Shown here: positions 1-11,968 of the stretch, piece by piece
Position numbering within the stretch: the stretch's first letter is position 1
Layout of the letters: each line of letters starts with the position of its first letter
Assembly (NCBI GenBank): GCA_030549775.1
Contig: CM060175.1
Location: forward strand, 12,360,455-12,424,454
Origin: Tamarix chinensis
Taxonomy: Eukaryota; Streptophyta; Magnoliopsida; Caryophyllales; Tamaricaceae
Length of the DNA stretch: 64,000 bases
Reading direction: 5' to 3'
Translations under genes and position numbers: made by a program
Notes under the pieces: generated by a model
The model's input: only the letters and a program-made list of their open reading frames with translations
Database searches by the model: none
What the model was told of the DNA's origin: nothing

Positions 1-479
1 ATGCCTATTTTTTCATTTTACTTTGTCATTTAGACAGCTTTGAATTAGGGATAATAATTTGCTAGTAGGTTTGGGGCTCTGTCGTGAAGAAAGTTCAAGG
101 GAAGAATTTAGGGTTTAATTTTGGGAATAGGATGGGGATGGGTTTAGGGTATCCATCCTCAAATTTGTTCTGAATAATTATATATATATATAATTTTTTT
201 ATAAAATATAAATTAAAATTATATTATAAAAAAATAGAATCAGATATCGATGGTGGAATTAGAGATAGGATTGGGTTTCAAGATCGATGATAGGGTCTGA
301 TTTTTAAGGTCAAGGAATAAATCAATGATAAAGTCGGATATGAGGATTTGATCTTTCCATAAAATAGGGATGAAAAAAATTAGAGATCGGAATGGATTTT
401 GAAATTATTTATCTTATCTGATTCAGAGATGAGGTTTCAGTTCCAACTCTCCCCATTGAAATCCCTATATCAAATGAAT
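1..479. other. AT-rich intergenic DNA, no gene seen
   Basis: No ORF or element end could be supported here. A short TA run lies near 179-191. The rest is low-complexity AT-rich sequence. Confidence 0.6.
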
Positions 480-1620
480 AGATCTAAATGAGCTCAAATT
501 TTATTGCATCACAAGGTAGAAATAACTTTAATCACAACTTGCAAATGAACTTATATACTACTAAAGCTACAACAATAAATATCAGATAAATCTTAAGATT
601 ACAAAATAAATGAAATAATTAAGCAATGTTGATTAAAACCTAATGTCAAATAAATTTCAAATCCTAAAATAAATTATTTGAACCCCTAGATCCCGATAAA
701 CTTAAACTTAACCAAAAATGAAAAATGAACTCAACCATTCCTTCATCTACCAACACAAAACATTAGATAAATCTAAAATCCTAAAATGAATAGACTAAAC
801 TCTTAGATCTCTTAAACTTAAACACAAATTAAAAATGAGCTTAATAATATTTTAATAAACAAATGCTAAATAATAGATAAATCCTAAAACCTTAAACCCA
901 TATTAGCTTAAATATAATCACAAATTAAAAATGAAATTGCCCAAAAATAAAAAGTAACTTAACCAAACTTTAATCTACAAATGCTAAACATTTGATAAAT
1001 CTAAAAATTCTAAAATAAATCAAATAAACCTCATGCCTTAGGTGAGCTGAAACTTAATCATGAAATGCAAATGAACTTCACCATTGTTTATAAATGTATT
1101 AAACACAACTTGATCTACAAACACTAAATATTAGAAAAATCTAAAACCCAAAAATAAATGAAATAAACCGTTGGACTCAAATGAACTTAAATTTAATTGC
1201 AGATTAAAAATGAACTTACCAAATATATAAAATAAAAAAAAACTTAAACATGCATAAAAAAAATTTGAATTTAATCATAGCCTAATCTACAAATGTAATA
1301 AACCCTTAAACCTACCATAGATAAAAAAATGATCTCAACATTTGATTAAAAATAAATTACTACTCTCTAATCTACAGATGACATGCATAAGATAAATCTA
1401 AAACCCCTAAAACAAATGGAGAAAATCCATAGGCCCCCATGAGCATAAATTGGGCCACAAATGAAAAGTGAACTTAAATTAAAATAAAAACAAAGAAAAA
1501 AGAATTGAACCAAAGAAGGAAATAAAAAAGGCTAAACATTTGATAAATCTAAACCCTACAAGAAATGGAATAAATCCTTAGACCCAAGTAAGCATGCACC
1601 TAACCACATAATAAAGAAGA
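480..1620. repeat. Decayed irregular tandem repeat, unit about 100-150 bp
   Basis: At least seven copies of a motif close to 'GATAAATCTAAAACCCTAAA' recur (near 590, 650, 770, 880, 985, 1135, 1390 and 1540). Each is followed 40-70 bases later by a block like 'AAATTAAAAATGAACTTAA'. Spacing is irregular and copies differ by indels, so this is an old tandem array. Some copies contain CCTAAA words reminiscent of telomere repeats. No coding potential is seen. Confidence 0.6.
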
Positions 1621-2601
1621 ACCTAACTATACCCTAACCCCTAAACCCCACTTCCCTAAGTAGCTATGTTCATAATATTTTTGTCTAGAGATAATGATGC
1701 TTTCGCTTTTCATGGTTGAATTAGAATCCTTTTAAAAAGCATAAGATCGAAGACCACATACAATGTGACCCATAACATGTGGGATCAGCTTCAATGGCGA
1801 AAGGCTGCATGTAGTGCTAGAGTTAGGGCATTTAAATGATGTCCTGGGACACATTAAAATCCACAATAATGCAAACAAATGTATTCTCATACTATTAATT
1901 TATACTAGTCTATTGGTTAGTGCATCCATTGATATATGGCAAAAGACTAGGGTTTGAAATCCCAATGGTGCACTGATCAATGGATACCTTTCTCTTTTAC
2001 TTATAGTACCTTTCTTTACCTTTATCCAGTAGTATTTTTCTTTACCTCTTTTAGCTTTATTCATTTTTTATTTGTGTAAGAATAAATTTATGTTTGCTAT
2101 ATTAGTCTAAGACTGTTGAATTTAGTATTTTAGTTAGGTATTTGTTTCATAATTTTTCCAATAGATTTTACACTTATTTTATAATTATTTTGAAAGGTTT
2201 ACAATTATTGGTTTTTTAATCACCATTTAAAATAAAGTGCTTTCAAAATAAATAAATATTTATTCAAATATCTAAAAATTTTATTTTATTTTAATATTTA
2301 TATTAGTACATTATTTATCGAATGAATATAGTAGGGATGTAGTTGCCAAAAATATAAAGCAAGTTATGGAAGCCGACAAACTTCGATACTATTGCGCAAA
2401 AAATTCTATCATAGTTCGCCGTACAAGTATTTTGGGCATATTCTCTTATCGCAACCATATTTTGGTCGGTACTTGAGTTGGTATTTTCATAATCGTCCAC
2501 AAAGCATTATTAATTCACGTAATTAATCAATTACTAAATCAACTCAACATTTAGAACACGCAAATCAAACATCATTTTTATCGGTTCAGATTCCTTGAGC
2601 A
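1621..2601. other. Intergenic AT-rich DNA with one SINE-like patch
   Basis: No gene is supported. A 61-codon minus-strand open frame at 2315-2500 has no recognisable domain and is probably chance. A tRNA-like promoter patch at 1905-1966 is listed separately. Confidence 0.5.
1905..1966 (+). other. Possible tRNA-derived SINE head (A and B box-like)
   Basis: 'TGGTTAGTGCATCC' (about 1914-1927) resembles a Pol III A box. 'GGGTTTGAAATCCC' (1950-1963) resembles a B box, at the spacing expected for a tRNA-related SINE. No poly(A) tail or target duplication was found, so this is only a suggestion; a chance match is possible. Confidence 0.3.
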
Positions 2602-3333
2602 CCATGGCAGACCCCCAAATGAAGTTTATTGAAAATTGTCTGATTCCGGTTTCTGAAAGGTTGCATGCACGCAAAGGAGCGAGTTGCCGACGGGCTCATT
2701 CCTTTATTCCGATAGCCCAACATATCGTAATTCTATACATATATCTATCCATCTATATATCAAGATCAGTAAACATGAAGTCCAGGCCTGGTTCAATGTA
2801 TGTCGATCCTGAGTATAAGCAGAAGTTTGTCGTAAACTACTTTTCCACACAAAACTGTCGTCCACGTTCGTCGGCGCCTTCACCACTCACCGTCTCCGCG
2901 AGAAGAATACGGGGACCCACAGCCGTCTTCATTTTCTATTAGAGAGGAGTCTAGCGCAGTATAGGAAATTAGTAAGAAGAAGCGGGACAGGACGGTGACT
3001 TGCAGTACAGTACAAGAAGTCGAGAAGAAGAAGCGGAGCACGGAAGTCTGAAAACGAATGTCGTTTATAATGACTGATTGGCACATGGCCCTTATCTATA
3101 ATGAAAGATTATTACATGCAACGAGTGTATGCTCTCAACTAGCTTCTTTTTCATACAATTATAATATACTTATAATAATAAAGCTATTTTATAATTGTAT
3201 TTGTATAATTATAACTATAACACAATTAATTATACCTATATTATAACTATGCTAAAAATACACCTAAAATATACTAAAGATATACGGATTTGGTACAAGC
3301 ATTAATATTTCCCACTCGCGTGGTATATTCATA

Positions 3334-3364
<31 letters not shown>

Positions 3365-3472
3365 ATGAGAAATAACTTTTTCAGTGATAATTAAAAACTA
3401 GTACTCTTAGGGCTTGTTTGGTATGGGAGAAATAGGGGTAGAAAAAAATTTCCTCTTATTTTGTATCTTTTA
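2602..3472 (+). repeat. Left arm of large inverted repeat
   Basis: This stretch is repeated in reverse complement at 8289-9195, with few differences by eye. The outermost base block is CCATGGCAGACCCCC on the left and its complement at 9181-9195 on the right. Both arms keep a matching 60-codon open frame (2704-2886 minus; 8911-9093 plus), but no domain is recognised. The arm ends inside a small MITE. No target duplication flanks the pair. Confidence 0.85.
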
Positions 3473-3650
3473 TGTTAAGTATTTAGTAATAATAAATATA
3501 TTTTTAATAAAAATACCCATTTTAGATCAAATAAAGATATAAAATGGGTATTAATTAAAATAATAATATTTAATTTTAATTTGATTATATAAGATATGTA
3601 AAATATAGGAATAATTTTTTCACCCCTATTACCCCCGAACCAAACAAGCA
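3411..3650. mobile_element. MITE with about 42 bp terminal inverted repeats
   Basis: The left end GGCTTGTTTGGTATGGGAG and the right end complement (C)TTGTTTGGTTCGGGGG continue as near-identical inverted repeats through 'AATAGGGGT..AAAAAA'. The 240 bp body is AT-rich and non-coding. CTTAG lies on both sides (3406-3410 and 3651-3655), a likely 5 bp target duplication. Only the first 50-60 bases of the same MITE survive in the right arm (about 8289-8345). The superfamily is not certain. Confidence 0.75.
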
Positions 3651-3655
3651 CTTAG

Positions 3656-5010
3656 TTGAAAAAATTACTTATAGCAGGTGGTGAAAACTACTCTTAGTAA
3701 ATAGAGAAAATTACTACAAGTAGTTTAAAAAACTATAATATTTGTGTGTTAATAAAAAAGGTTGTAACCCTTTTGTAAATACTATCTATTTATATTTAAG
3801 GTTTGGAAATTACCTATAGTAGATGGTAGAAACTAATTTTTATAGGTGGAAGAAACTATTATAAATCTTAAAAAAAAACTATATTATTTGAGTGCTAGAA
3901 AAAAAATTGATGGTATTTTTGTAAATATTAGATTTTAATATTTTCGGTTAGCACTATGTGATAGAACATGCTTAACTGTGAAGTTCTTTAGAGGTAGATT
4001 TAAAAGGAAAGAAATATGCACCTTATTGATGTAGATATTTACATCAATCTTTCTAAGCTTCCACCATCTATCACATAATATGGGGGATTACATACTCCTC
4101 CACTCAAAGAATGCAACATTCTCATTGCACTTTAACTATATATTGTCTCATTATAGTTTATCCCCATAATTGTTCTTACTAGGCTATTAATCCTAGCTCA
4201 TCTATGTTTATATCGTGATCAGTGTTTCATTTTGATACTATCTATAGCCTATAGCCTCACACTAACCATGGGTCATTACCTCTAAGCCTTTTAGATTGAT
4301 GACTAACCCCACAAATCAACACGAAACCTACCTTTCCAGCATACTTTTTTTTATCCACTCACATGTATCCCATAAAATTTTTTAGGATCTAACCACCCTA
4401 TAGATTACTCCAAGACAAGTGCACTTAACTATGGAGTTCTTAAGTAACAAATTTTAGGTGGTCATAAATATCCTTTTAAGATTTTATTATCTACCACATA
4501 ACTTAGGGAATCACAAGATCTAGATTACACAAGTTAACTCTCATTCTTTCCACAATGTCGAATGACATGCAAGAAACTCCTTTAAATAGGCTAAAAATGA
4601 TCCTAAAACAAATAATATATTAGCAATAGAATAAAAGATTACATGTAAACTAAATTAGACTAAAAAATCAAATTAAATAGAATAGAAAAGTACAAAACTT
4701 GTTTATGTCACATAAGCCCCCATTTTTCCTTTCATTTCACTGTACAATCATTGTTTGCATGTTTATTAGGATTGCATCCTCATGTTTCCCCTATAGAAAC
4801 ATCTTCTCTTTTGTTTTCCACCATCTTAGATCATTCGTAGTATATTCATATGATGCTTGATTCCAACATTGATAAATGTAATGAAAGATTATGGACAAAG
4901 AAAGTATGATTTTATCTAGAAATTATTGAACATCATTTATATTAAAAAAAATAAACCTCTAAATAATCACTTATTTTGGATTGAATGTAGTATCTGACTA
5001 TCAACACCAT
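3656..5010. repeat. AT-rich DNA with internal duplications, no gene
   Basis: 3656-3790 and 3800-3935 are diverged tandem copies (shared blocks: GAAATTACCTATAG-like start, TTTTTGTAAATA-like end). A second pair shares 'CTTAACT.TG.AGTTCTT' and 'ATCTACCACATAA'-like blocks at about 3970-4090 and 4425-4515. No ORF with recognisable content lies in between. Confidence 0.5.
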
Positions 5011-5149
5011 CACTACAAGAAAGGTAATTAGTGGTAATAACAACTTAGATCAACAAATCTAAATATATGTCAGCATTCTATACAGTATATTCCATAAATA
5101 CAATCACATTATATCTCTACTATCCGGGGAAGGGATTTTAATAATAGTT

Positions 5150-5480
5150 ATTTTATAGTTTTAATAACAATTTTGAACCGTTATTAAATCGTCCGTTATT
5201 AAATCTTTAATAATGGTATATCCGTAATAAAAAAATATAAAGAACTACAAATATGTGCGTCAAGTTCATATTTAATAACGGTTTTCAAGTCAAAACCGTT
5301 GTGAAAAAGAAAGTTTTAATAACAGTTATTACAAAATATATTATAAAAATATGATCCAATTAGGTTTTCAGTAATTGATTATGCATTTATTAAATCCTAA
5401 TACATATTAAATGAGCATAAATTTGAGATTGAATACATAGTTTTAATAACAGTTCATAATAAAAACTGTTTAAAACTATA
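5150..5480. repeat. CACTA subterminal repeats
   Basis: Direct and inverted copies of an AACCGTTATTAAA-type word occur near 5155, 5175, 5200, 5270, 5295, 5320 and 5450. Such arrays bind the TNPA-class protein in En/Spm elements; that role is family knowledge and is not shown here. Confidence 0.65.
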
Positions 5481-5819
5481 TGTTTTTTTTATATTTTTTT
5501 TTGTTGTTTTGTTCCTATCTACATACACACTTGTATATTCAAATATTTATTAAATCTACAATGTAAAACAACATCAATTCATATATATATGCATTTCTTC
5601 CTCCCAAATGATACTCCACATTTTCAATCAAGCTCTAATTAATATGTCTGAATACACTGTGCATACCGAGGAGTGAAAATTAGTAGGCATACCATAATTA
5701 GGTAGCTCTACACTCAAAATTAAAAAGTTCATACATCATAGCCTAGAAGACTAAAAGACGTAGACAAAATACAAACTTGAACATGCATGTAGAATATAGA
5801 TCCCTAGCTAATATCGAAT

Positions 5820-8220
5820 GTATGAGTGCACGTGATTGGCTCATTGGTCTCTAACTTCATCAATTTCATTAGCATTGTATTTCTAGCCTCATGAATAGTC
5901 ATCGGTGAAAAACTAAAACGCCCAAATTTCATTAATATACAGTTAGCACTTAGGTCAAGTACCAAATATATTTTTCATGATTCATTAATGGAAAAATATG
6001 GAAAAGCAAACATACATGGCTTGGATCTATGTTGACCAATCTGTTCTGGACTATCAGATACATTGCTCTACATATATAGTATCCATAATCATCGCCGTTT
6101 TACTGTTGTAGACACTATCAAATGAATTTAGTTAGCCCTCTAACTATTAGATGTTAATTTAAATTAAAAAAATACAAAATAATTGTCTTCCTACTTACCA
6201 TTACAAGCTCATATTGAAGACTCTTTGAGTCTGGGACACCATTCCCACCTCTCCTTTGATACGCCATCTGTAGTGTCCTAATAAATAGAGTTGGATACAC
6301 AATATTGAAAGTATATATACCGCAAATAATGAAAGTAGAATATATGCATAAATAAGCTAATGAAGTATACAGTGAAAAGTATACTAATATGTCGATAAAT
6401 TCCTTCCCACCACGACAAGCGACTTCAAAAGGCATGTTATAGGTTTGAAAGGAATCAAACACATAGACTTTATTTAGATCAAGTTAGACGGCGTATAAAA
6501 CCCAATGTTCATATACGAGGTGAGGAATGAGATAAAGCTTGTTATGTCTCTCAATCAAAATGTTATCCGTTAAATAGTTTATGTGCCTACCCTCTCTTAT
6601 TGTAGTACTATTAGCTATGTAGTATGGACACACAAACACAATAGAGGATAACATTCCCTCAATCGCAGCACGACTAGCTACCAACCTATGGACGATAATA
6701 ACAATGCATATTTGTTAATAACTAATAACTTCTATTAGAGGTCATAAAAATTTTAATAGTACAAGAAGTACTAAAATCTCAAATATAAAATAATACTTAC
6801 ATGACATAGACGACAACACTTGTGGTTGACATCCATTCCCGATTATAAGTGTCGCTTATATTCACCGTCGATACCATGTAAGTATCATTGTCCCTTTCAA
6901 CATACTAAGGAAGACAATCAATCAAAATACAATTGTCCCTGAGGTAGTTTTGGGCATAGAAATACAATAAAGCTTGTGTTGGTGGAGGTTGGCTCTTCTC
7001 TGAAGAAGGAATCTTTTGTGGGGCAACTGATTTTTCAGATTTAACTCTCTTTCCTTTAGCAGTGCATGCTTTTGTGTTGCTCGTTCTACTAGTACCTCTT
7101 TTGGTTTTACTAGTAGGAGCAGTCTTCTTTTTTTATTCCTTAATTGATAATAATAAATGAAATATATATTGAGCATATATATATATATATATATATACAT
7201 ACATATATATAAGGTATAAACAGTATAACTAATAAATAAGGTCTAATGAAGGTGTCGAATGTCAATACCTCTTTAGTAGTGAGACGTATCTGATCTGCAG
7301 GCTAAGGCACGAAGCTTCCATGAACTTCTAGCACTATGGAGGCCACATTGCCCTCTTTATAATAAGGTAAGGGCGCACTGCCAATGATTGGAGTATCAAT
7401 ACTCACCAGCCTTGTATTTAGGGATAAGTCATACCCATGGACTGTTTGCATTTGGGTATTATGACTGATGCGTACCCTTCCTTTTGCCAAAAGATTTGAA
7501 AGGTCATTCGCTAACAAGTTTTATTTATGCAAACCCTAAAATAAAATATTACACATTCTTAATTATTTATTACACCAAATAAATTTAACAACAATTTATA
7601 GTTTGTAATGCTTACCTCGGGAAGAGAAGAAAGGCATGCATCAGCTTCACAACTGTCTCTAACGCTATTTATATTGGGTATGTCAAGCTGATCATGGTTG
7701 ATTGAATTAGATGGCTTATACCCTTGAGATTTAATAAATGACAACTCTTGCTCCATTATTGCCATTTTTTCAAATGCCATGTTCAATTTCTGGGTGAGGA
7801 TGGCCACTTGCTCATTAGTGCTACTAGAACCACGAGATCGACCACATACGCTCGTTCTCGTAACACCTAATCCAAGAACCCTATGTCTTCTAGGGTGTTC
7901 TACAATTCCTGTAGCTTGAGACACAATATTATATTGGTCCACCCCGTCCTTAGCATCTGACGTTTGAAGTTCGTTCTGTAATGTATACAATATATGTAAA
8001 TTTAGCTTATAGAAATAAGCAAAATATAATAGTTTTCTAAAAGAAAGCTAAGTAGCTAGGGTTCTAGATATCAATAAACTTATAATTTTTTGGGCTACAA
8101 CACCTACATCTTCATTAATATATCCATCTTTTATTGTTCTATCCTTCTTCCATAATGTATTAATATTGATGGCCGAGGTAAATGGATCCAAGTCATGGGC
8201 TAGGAGCTATAAATAAAAAA
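5820..8220 (-). pseudogene. TNPA-like transposase protein with Ulp1-type C-terminal domain (broken)
   Basis: Read from 8220 downward, several exons can be followed. A short N-terminal exon lies at about 8090-8215. Exon 7610-7990 contains 'RVLGLGVTRTSVCGR', the conserved motif of plant Ptta/En/Spm transposases, and a coiled-coil-like region, and ends at a donor GAG|GTAAGC. Exon 7302-7530 contains 'GSAPLPYYKEG...GSFVP'. A Lys/Pro-rich linker lies at about 6940-7140. The Ulp1-like part follows: 'EHWVLYAV' with the catalytic His, 'VYVFDS' with the catalytic Asp (6430-6684), and the region where the Cys should lie reads 'SLQYELVM' (about 6190-6240), so the Cys is gone. A tail 'ANEIDEVRDQ' lies at about 5835-5880. 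In-frame stops after 'GSFVP' and 'VLYAV' show it is dead. Confidence 0.75.
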
Positions 8221-8288
8221 ATAATCTTAATTAAGAATATTATTATAAAATTCGACATTTATATGTAAATAGATAAATCAAAATCGCA

Positions 8289-8388
8289 TACAAAATAAAA
8301 GGAAATTTTTTCTACCCCTATTTCTCCCATACCAAACAAGCCCTAAGAGTACTAGTTTTTAATTATCACCGAAAAAGTTATTTCTCAT

Positions 8389-8419
<31 letters not shown>

Positions 8420-9195
8420 GTATAATTTGAATATACCATGCGAGAGGGAAATATTTAAGGTCAATTCAATGCTTGTACCAAATCAGTATATCTTTAGTAT
8501 ATTTTAGGTGTATTTTTAGCATAATGATAATATAGTTATAATTAATTGTGTTATAGTTATAATTATACAAATACAATTATAAAATACTTTTATTATTATA
8601 AGTATAATATAATTAATTATAGGTATATTATAATTGTATGAAAAAGAAGCTAGTTGAGAGCATACACTCGTTGCATGTAATAATCTCTCATTATAGATAA
8701 GGGCCATGTGCCAATCAGTCATTGTAAACGACATTCGTTTTCAGACTTCGGCGCTCCGCTTCTTCTTCCCGACTTCCTGTACTGCAAGTCACCGTCCTGC
8801 CCCGCTTCTTCTTACTAATTTCCTGTACTGCGCTAGACTCCTCTCTAATAGAAAATGAAGAATTTAACCAACAGCTGTGGGTCCCTGTATTCTTCTCGTG
8901 GAGACGGTGAGTGGTGAAGGCGCCGACGAACGTGGACAACAGTTTTGTGTGGAAAAGTAGTTTACGACAAACTTCTGCTTATACTCAGGATCGACATACA
9001 TTGAACCAGGCCTGGGCTTCATGTTTACTGATCTCGATATATAGATGGATAGATATATGTATAGAATTACGATATGTTGGGCTATCGGATTAAAGGAATG
9101 AGCCTGTCAACAGCTCGCTCCTTTGCGTGCATGCAACCTTTCAGAAGCCGGAATCAGACAATTTTCAATAAACTTCATTTGGGGGTCTGCCATGG
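8289..9195 (-). repeat. Right arm of large inverted repeat
   Basis: Reverse complement of 2602-3472, including the 50-60 bp MITE remnant, a TA tract (8390-8408) and the GC-richer outer part. On the plus strand it carries a CCAAT word (8711) and GACGGTGAGTGG (8903). The last base abuts the pararetroviral movement-protein reading frame directly, so one end of the inverted structure lies inside or against the viral copy. Confidence 0.85.
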
Positions 9196-10790
9196 TAGGT
9201 TAAAAATTCGATCCTAGCAATCTTGCGGGATAGTAGGTTAAAAACTTTAATGATTTCATTTTAGGAACCATAGAGAGTAGCCTTTATAATGGTTTGATAT
9301 TTTTTAACTGTTATCCAAAATTTTCACCTGCATTATCTGATCCAAACATATTGCATACATTAATATTGCTAGTCAAAACTCATGGCTACGATCAGGGGTG
9401 TGCAAAACCGGATGTCCGTATCCATTCGGATATTTTTTTCGGATATCCGCTCCGTATTTTTTAGACCGGATATCCGGGATGCGGATATCTGAAAAATACA
9501 GACCGAATATGAACCGGATTTGGATATATCCAATATCCGTATGAAAATACTATTTTATCAATTTTAATAACTTTTGCTACAATATTTTTAAAAATAAAGA
9601 TCGTATATCAATTAATATTCATATCTATATTCATATAAATATCTTATTTTATCTAAAAGAAGTATTAAAATATTATTATAAATATTTGAAATATAAAAAT
9701 AAATAAAATTTTAAAACTTAAAACTATAAAAATACAATAACATGATGTATTATTGAAATAATCAACAAAATATCGGATATTTTATCGGATCGGATAATCC
9801 AAAAAAAAACCGGATATCCGAATGTCGGATATCCTTTTAGAATAAAATCGGTTCGGATATCCAAAATGTCGGATCGGATTTTCGGATCCCGGATTTTTTG
9901 CACAGCCCCAGCTACGACATGTTAGAAGGATCAATACCCGTAGCAATGATTTATAGGATTCATTATAAAAGAATGAAAAATGCATTCAAATCTAAAGTAA
10001 AAATTCAAAGTATAAAAGGAGAAACCCTAATGCTTTAAACTGATACCTCTAGATCAAATGTAGTTGTTCTAGAAAAATCAAATGGAATGAAATAACCATT
10101 CTTGAATAATGGTCATTAGAAAATGTAGCCCCACCCCAGGAAGGCAAACCGCAGCCAATAGTTCCAAACCCAAATACAAAATTAAGTCAAATAACTAAAT
10201 TTGATGATGGAACGGTAAGACTGAGTTTCAAAAGAACTCAAAGCCTAAGATATTCGGATGATGCATCAACATCTTCAACCATAGACTTAGGAAAAGTTTC
10301 AAACCTCCCAAAAGTTATAAATCTAGAAGACAAAGACCAAAAAAGGAATTCAATCTCTGAAACACCTAGAGCTTCATTCCAATTAAGGTGCAAAATATGA
10401 AACTAGAATTCCCAAATTTGTCTACCAAAAACCTAAATTGAAGAATCTGAACAAACAAATCAGGAAACAAATACACCTCATTCTCCAACATACTCTGAAT
10501 TAACATAAAACATATTAAATGTTTTGTAAAAAGAATTCATAATTGACAAAGAATTCTTCAAAAAAGATTTTTATTCTGAAGAAAACGCAAAAAAGAGAAC
10601 ATGGTTCTTTAATCATTTCTTAGAACAAAGACAATAAATTCAAATTGACTATTCTGAATTCATGCAAAACAATAAAATCAAAATTATATTCTTTGATTTG
10701 TAAACAAAGGAACATAGATTATCCATTCAAAACTACAAATCCTGTAACCATTCAAGAAAAAACTAAAACCTGGCAAACAGATAGAGGGAC
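9196..10790 (+). pseudogene. Pararetroviral movement protein region, interrupted by a MITE
   Basis: An open frame runs from about 9230 to 9392 and includes 'NGLIFFNCYPKFSPALS' and 'LVKTHGYD'. It is cut by the hAT-type MITE and resumes at 9911 with 'YDMLEGSIPVAMIYRIHYK'. Such proteins carry the viral genome through plasmodesmata; that role is family knowledge. Downstream, 10200-10400 keeps a Ser/Thr-rich stretch and 10540-10720 a charged stretch around 'KKRTWFFNHFLEQRQ', with stops between. The N-terminus is missing: the frame begins at the inverted-repeat arm. Confidence 0.7.
9393..9910. mobile_element. hAT-type MITE inserted in the viral movement-protein region
   Basis: The left end CAGGGGTGTGCAAAA is matched by the right end complement TGGGGCTGTGCAAAA. 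GCTACGAT (9385-9392) and GCTACGAC (9911-9918) are an 8 bp target duplication with one mismatch. The 518 bp body is non-coding and packed with CGGATATCCG-type palindromes, as in hAT subterminal regions. Termini and 8 bp TSD both fit hAT. The 67-codon minus-strand frame at 9782-9985 is only a read-through of these palindromes. Confidence 0.9.
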
Positions 10791-10799
10791 CATTGAGTC

Positions 10800-11960
10800 T
10801 GAGCACCCAACTCTGTAAAATATTAAAATAACTTCTAGTGAAAATACACTTGAATTAAAACCATTAAGAATGCCAAAAGAAGAGCAAACTGAAAATGTCA
10901 AAAACATTCTTCTTCAAAATAATTATACAAACATTCATCTTAACATAATTGGAATCCCAAATAAATATGATGAATCAAATAGACCAAACTGATAATGATG
11001 AATCACAGGAACCAATCTTGGCTCGTATTCATGATCCATTAACATCTATGTCAATAATCCCTAGATAAACAACCCCTGATTTAAACCTTGAAATCAGACC
11101 AAACAAACTTGTCCAACCAAACTACGAAACATCTTCCTTGTATGAATGGAACATAGATGGGATGTCAGAATACAACATCCTAAACCTTCTACAACAAATG
11201 ACCATGGCAGCCAATACCTATAAAACTCAAACCAATATTTTTGATAGAGCCATAGTAGAACTCTTGATAGCAGGGTTCTTACGACAATTAAAAGGCTGGT
11301 GGAATTTTCACTTAACATCGGAAGAACAAAATCAAATCCTGGATGCCATAAAAATTGATGAGATAATGAAATCATCTTTGAAAATGGTGAACCCATATCT
11401 GATGATGTTGCATCCCTTATCCTTTCCATTTCTCCGCACTTTGTAGGAGACCCTTCACACCTCAAAGACAAAAACGCAAAATTACTCTCAAATCTTAGAT
11501 GCAAACATCTAAATGATTTCCAATGGTACAAAAACATATTCCTAACTAGAGTAATGCTTAGGGATGATTCAAACCAACTATTCTGAAAAGAAAAAGTTCT
11601 AGCTAGACTTCCACCCCATTTAGGTGAAAGAGTTAAAAACTAAAATCAAAGAAGCCCATGGAAACCAAATTCCCTATAATAGATTCACATATGGTGAATT
11701 AATTAGTCTCACCCAAAAAGAAGGTTTAAGAATATGCCAAGACTTAAAACTGTAGAGACACTTAAAATGGAAACTAGACAAAACCAAACAAGGACTAGGT
11801 TCATTTTGCAAATAATTTAACATATTAGGAACCTCAATTAAACCAAAAAAGTGCATAGGTAATTGTAAACCTGTATATCATAAGAAATCAAAACAAAAAT
11901 CCTTACTAGCACCGTAAACAACAAAACAGATACCTTATTATCAAAAACCAAAATCAAAAC
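10800..11960 (+). pseudogene. Pararetroviral coat-protein region
   Basis: The best-kept piece is 11138-11446, containing 'YEWNIDGMSEYNILNLLQQM' and 'LLIAGFLRQLKGWWNFHL', characteristic of the capsid segment of the large ORF in this viral group. It continues in another frame around 11440-11640 ('LARLPPHLGERVKN') and 11690-11860, after single-base frameshifts and stops. The capsid role is inferred from position between movement protein and zinc knuckle and from family resemblance. Confidence 0.65.
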
Positions 11961-11968
11961 CTCTGAAA

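Larger units (their letters stand above)
5011..8288 (-). mobile_element. CACTA (En/Spm) transposon fragment
   Basis: The left end begins CACTACAAGAAA, the terminus diagnostic of plant CACTA elements. It is followed by subterminal AACCGTTATTA / TAATAACGGTT repeats (5150-5480). The minus strand carries an En/Spm TNPA-like protein joined to an Ulp1-type protease region. The opposite CACTA terminus was not found: the fragment runs straight into the MITE remnant of the right inverted-repeat arm near 8288, so the element is truncated. Confidence 0.8.

Noticed and set aside
1905..1966. tRNA gene
   Set aside because: A- and B-box-like words are present, but no acceptor stem or anticodon arm can be folded.
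2602..9195. Complete Mutator-like element with long TIRs
   Set aside because: The arm ends lack MULE-type termini and no 9 bp target duplication is found; a CACTA terminus lies inside instead.
11094..11537. 147-codon minus-strand frame
   Set aside because: Antisense shadow of the viral coat-protein region, which matches its family on the plus strand.
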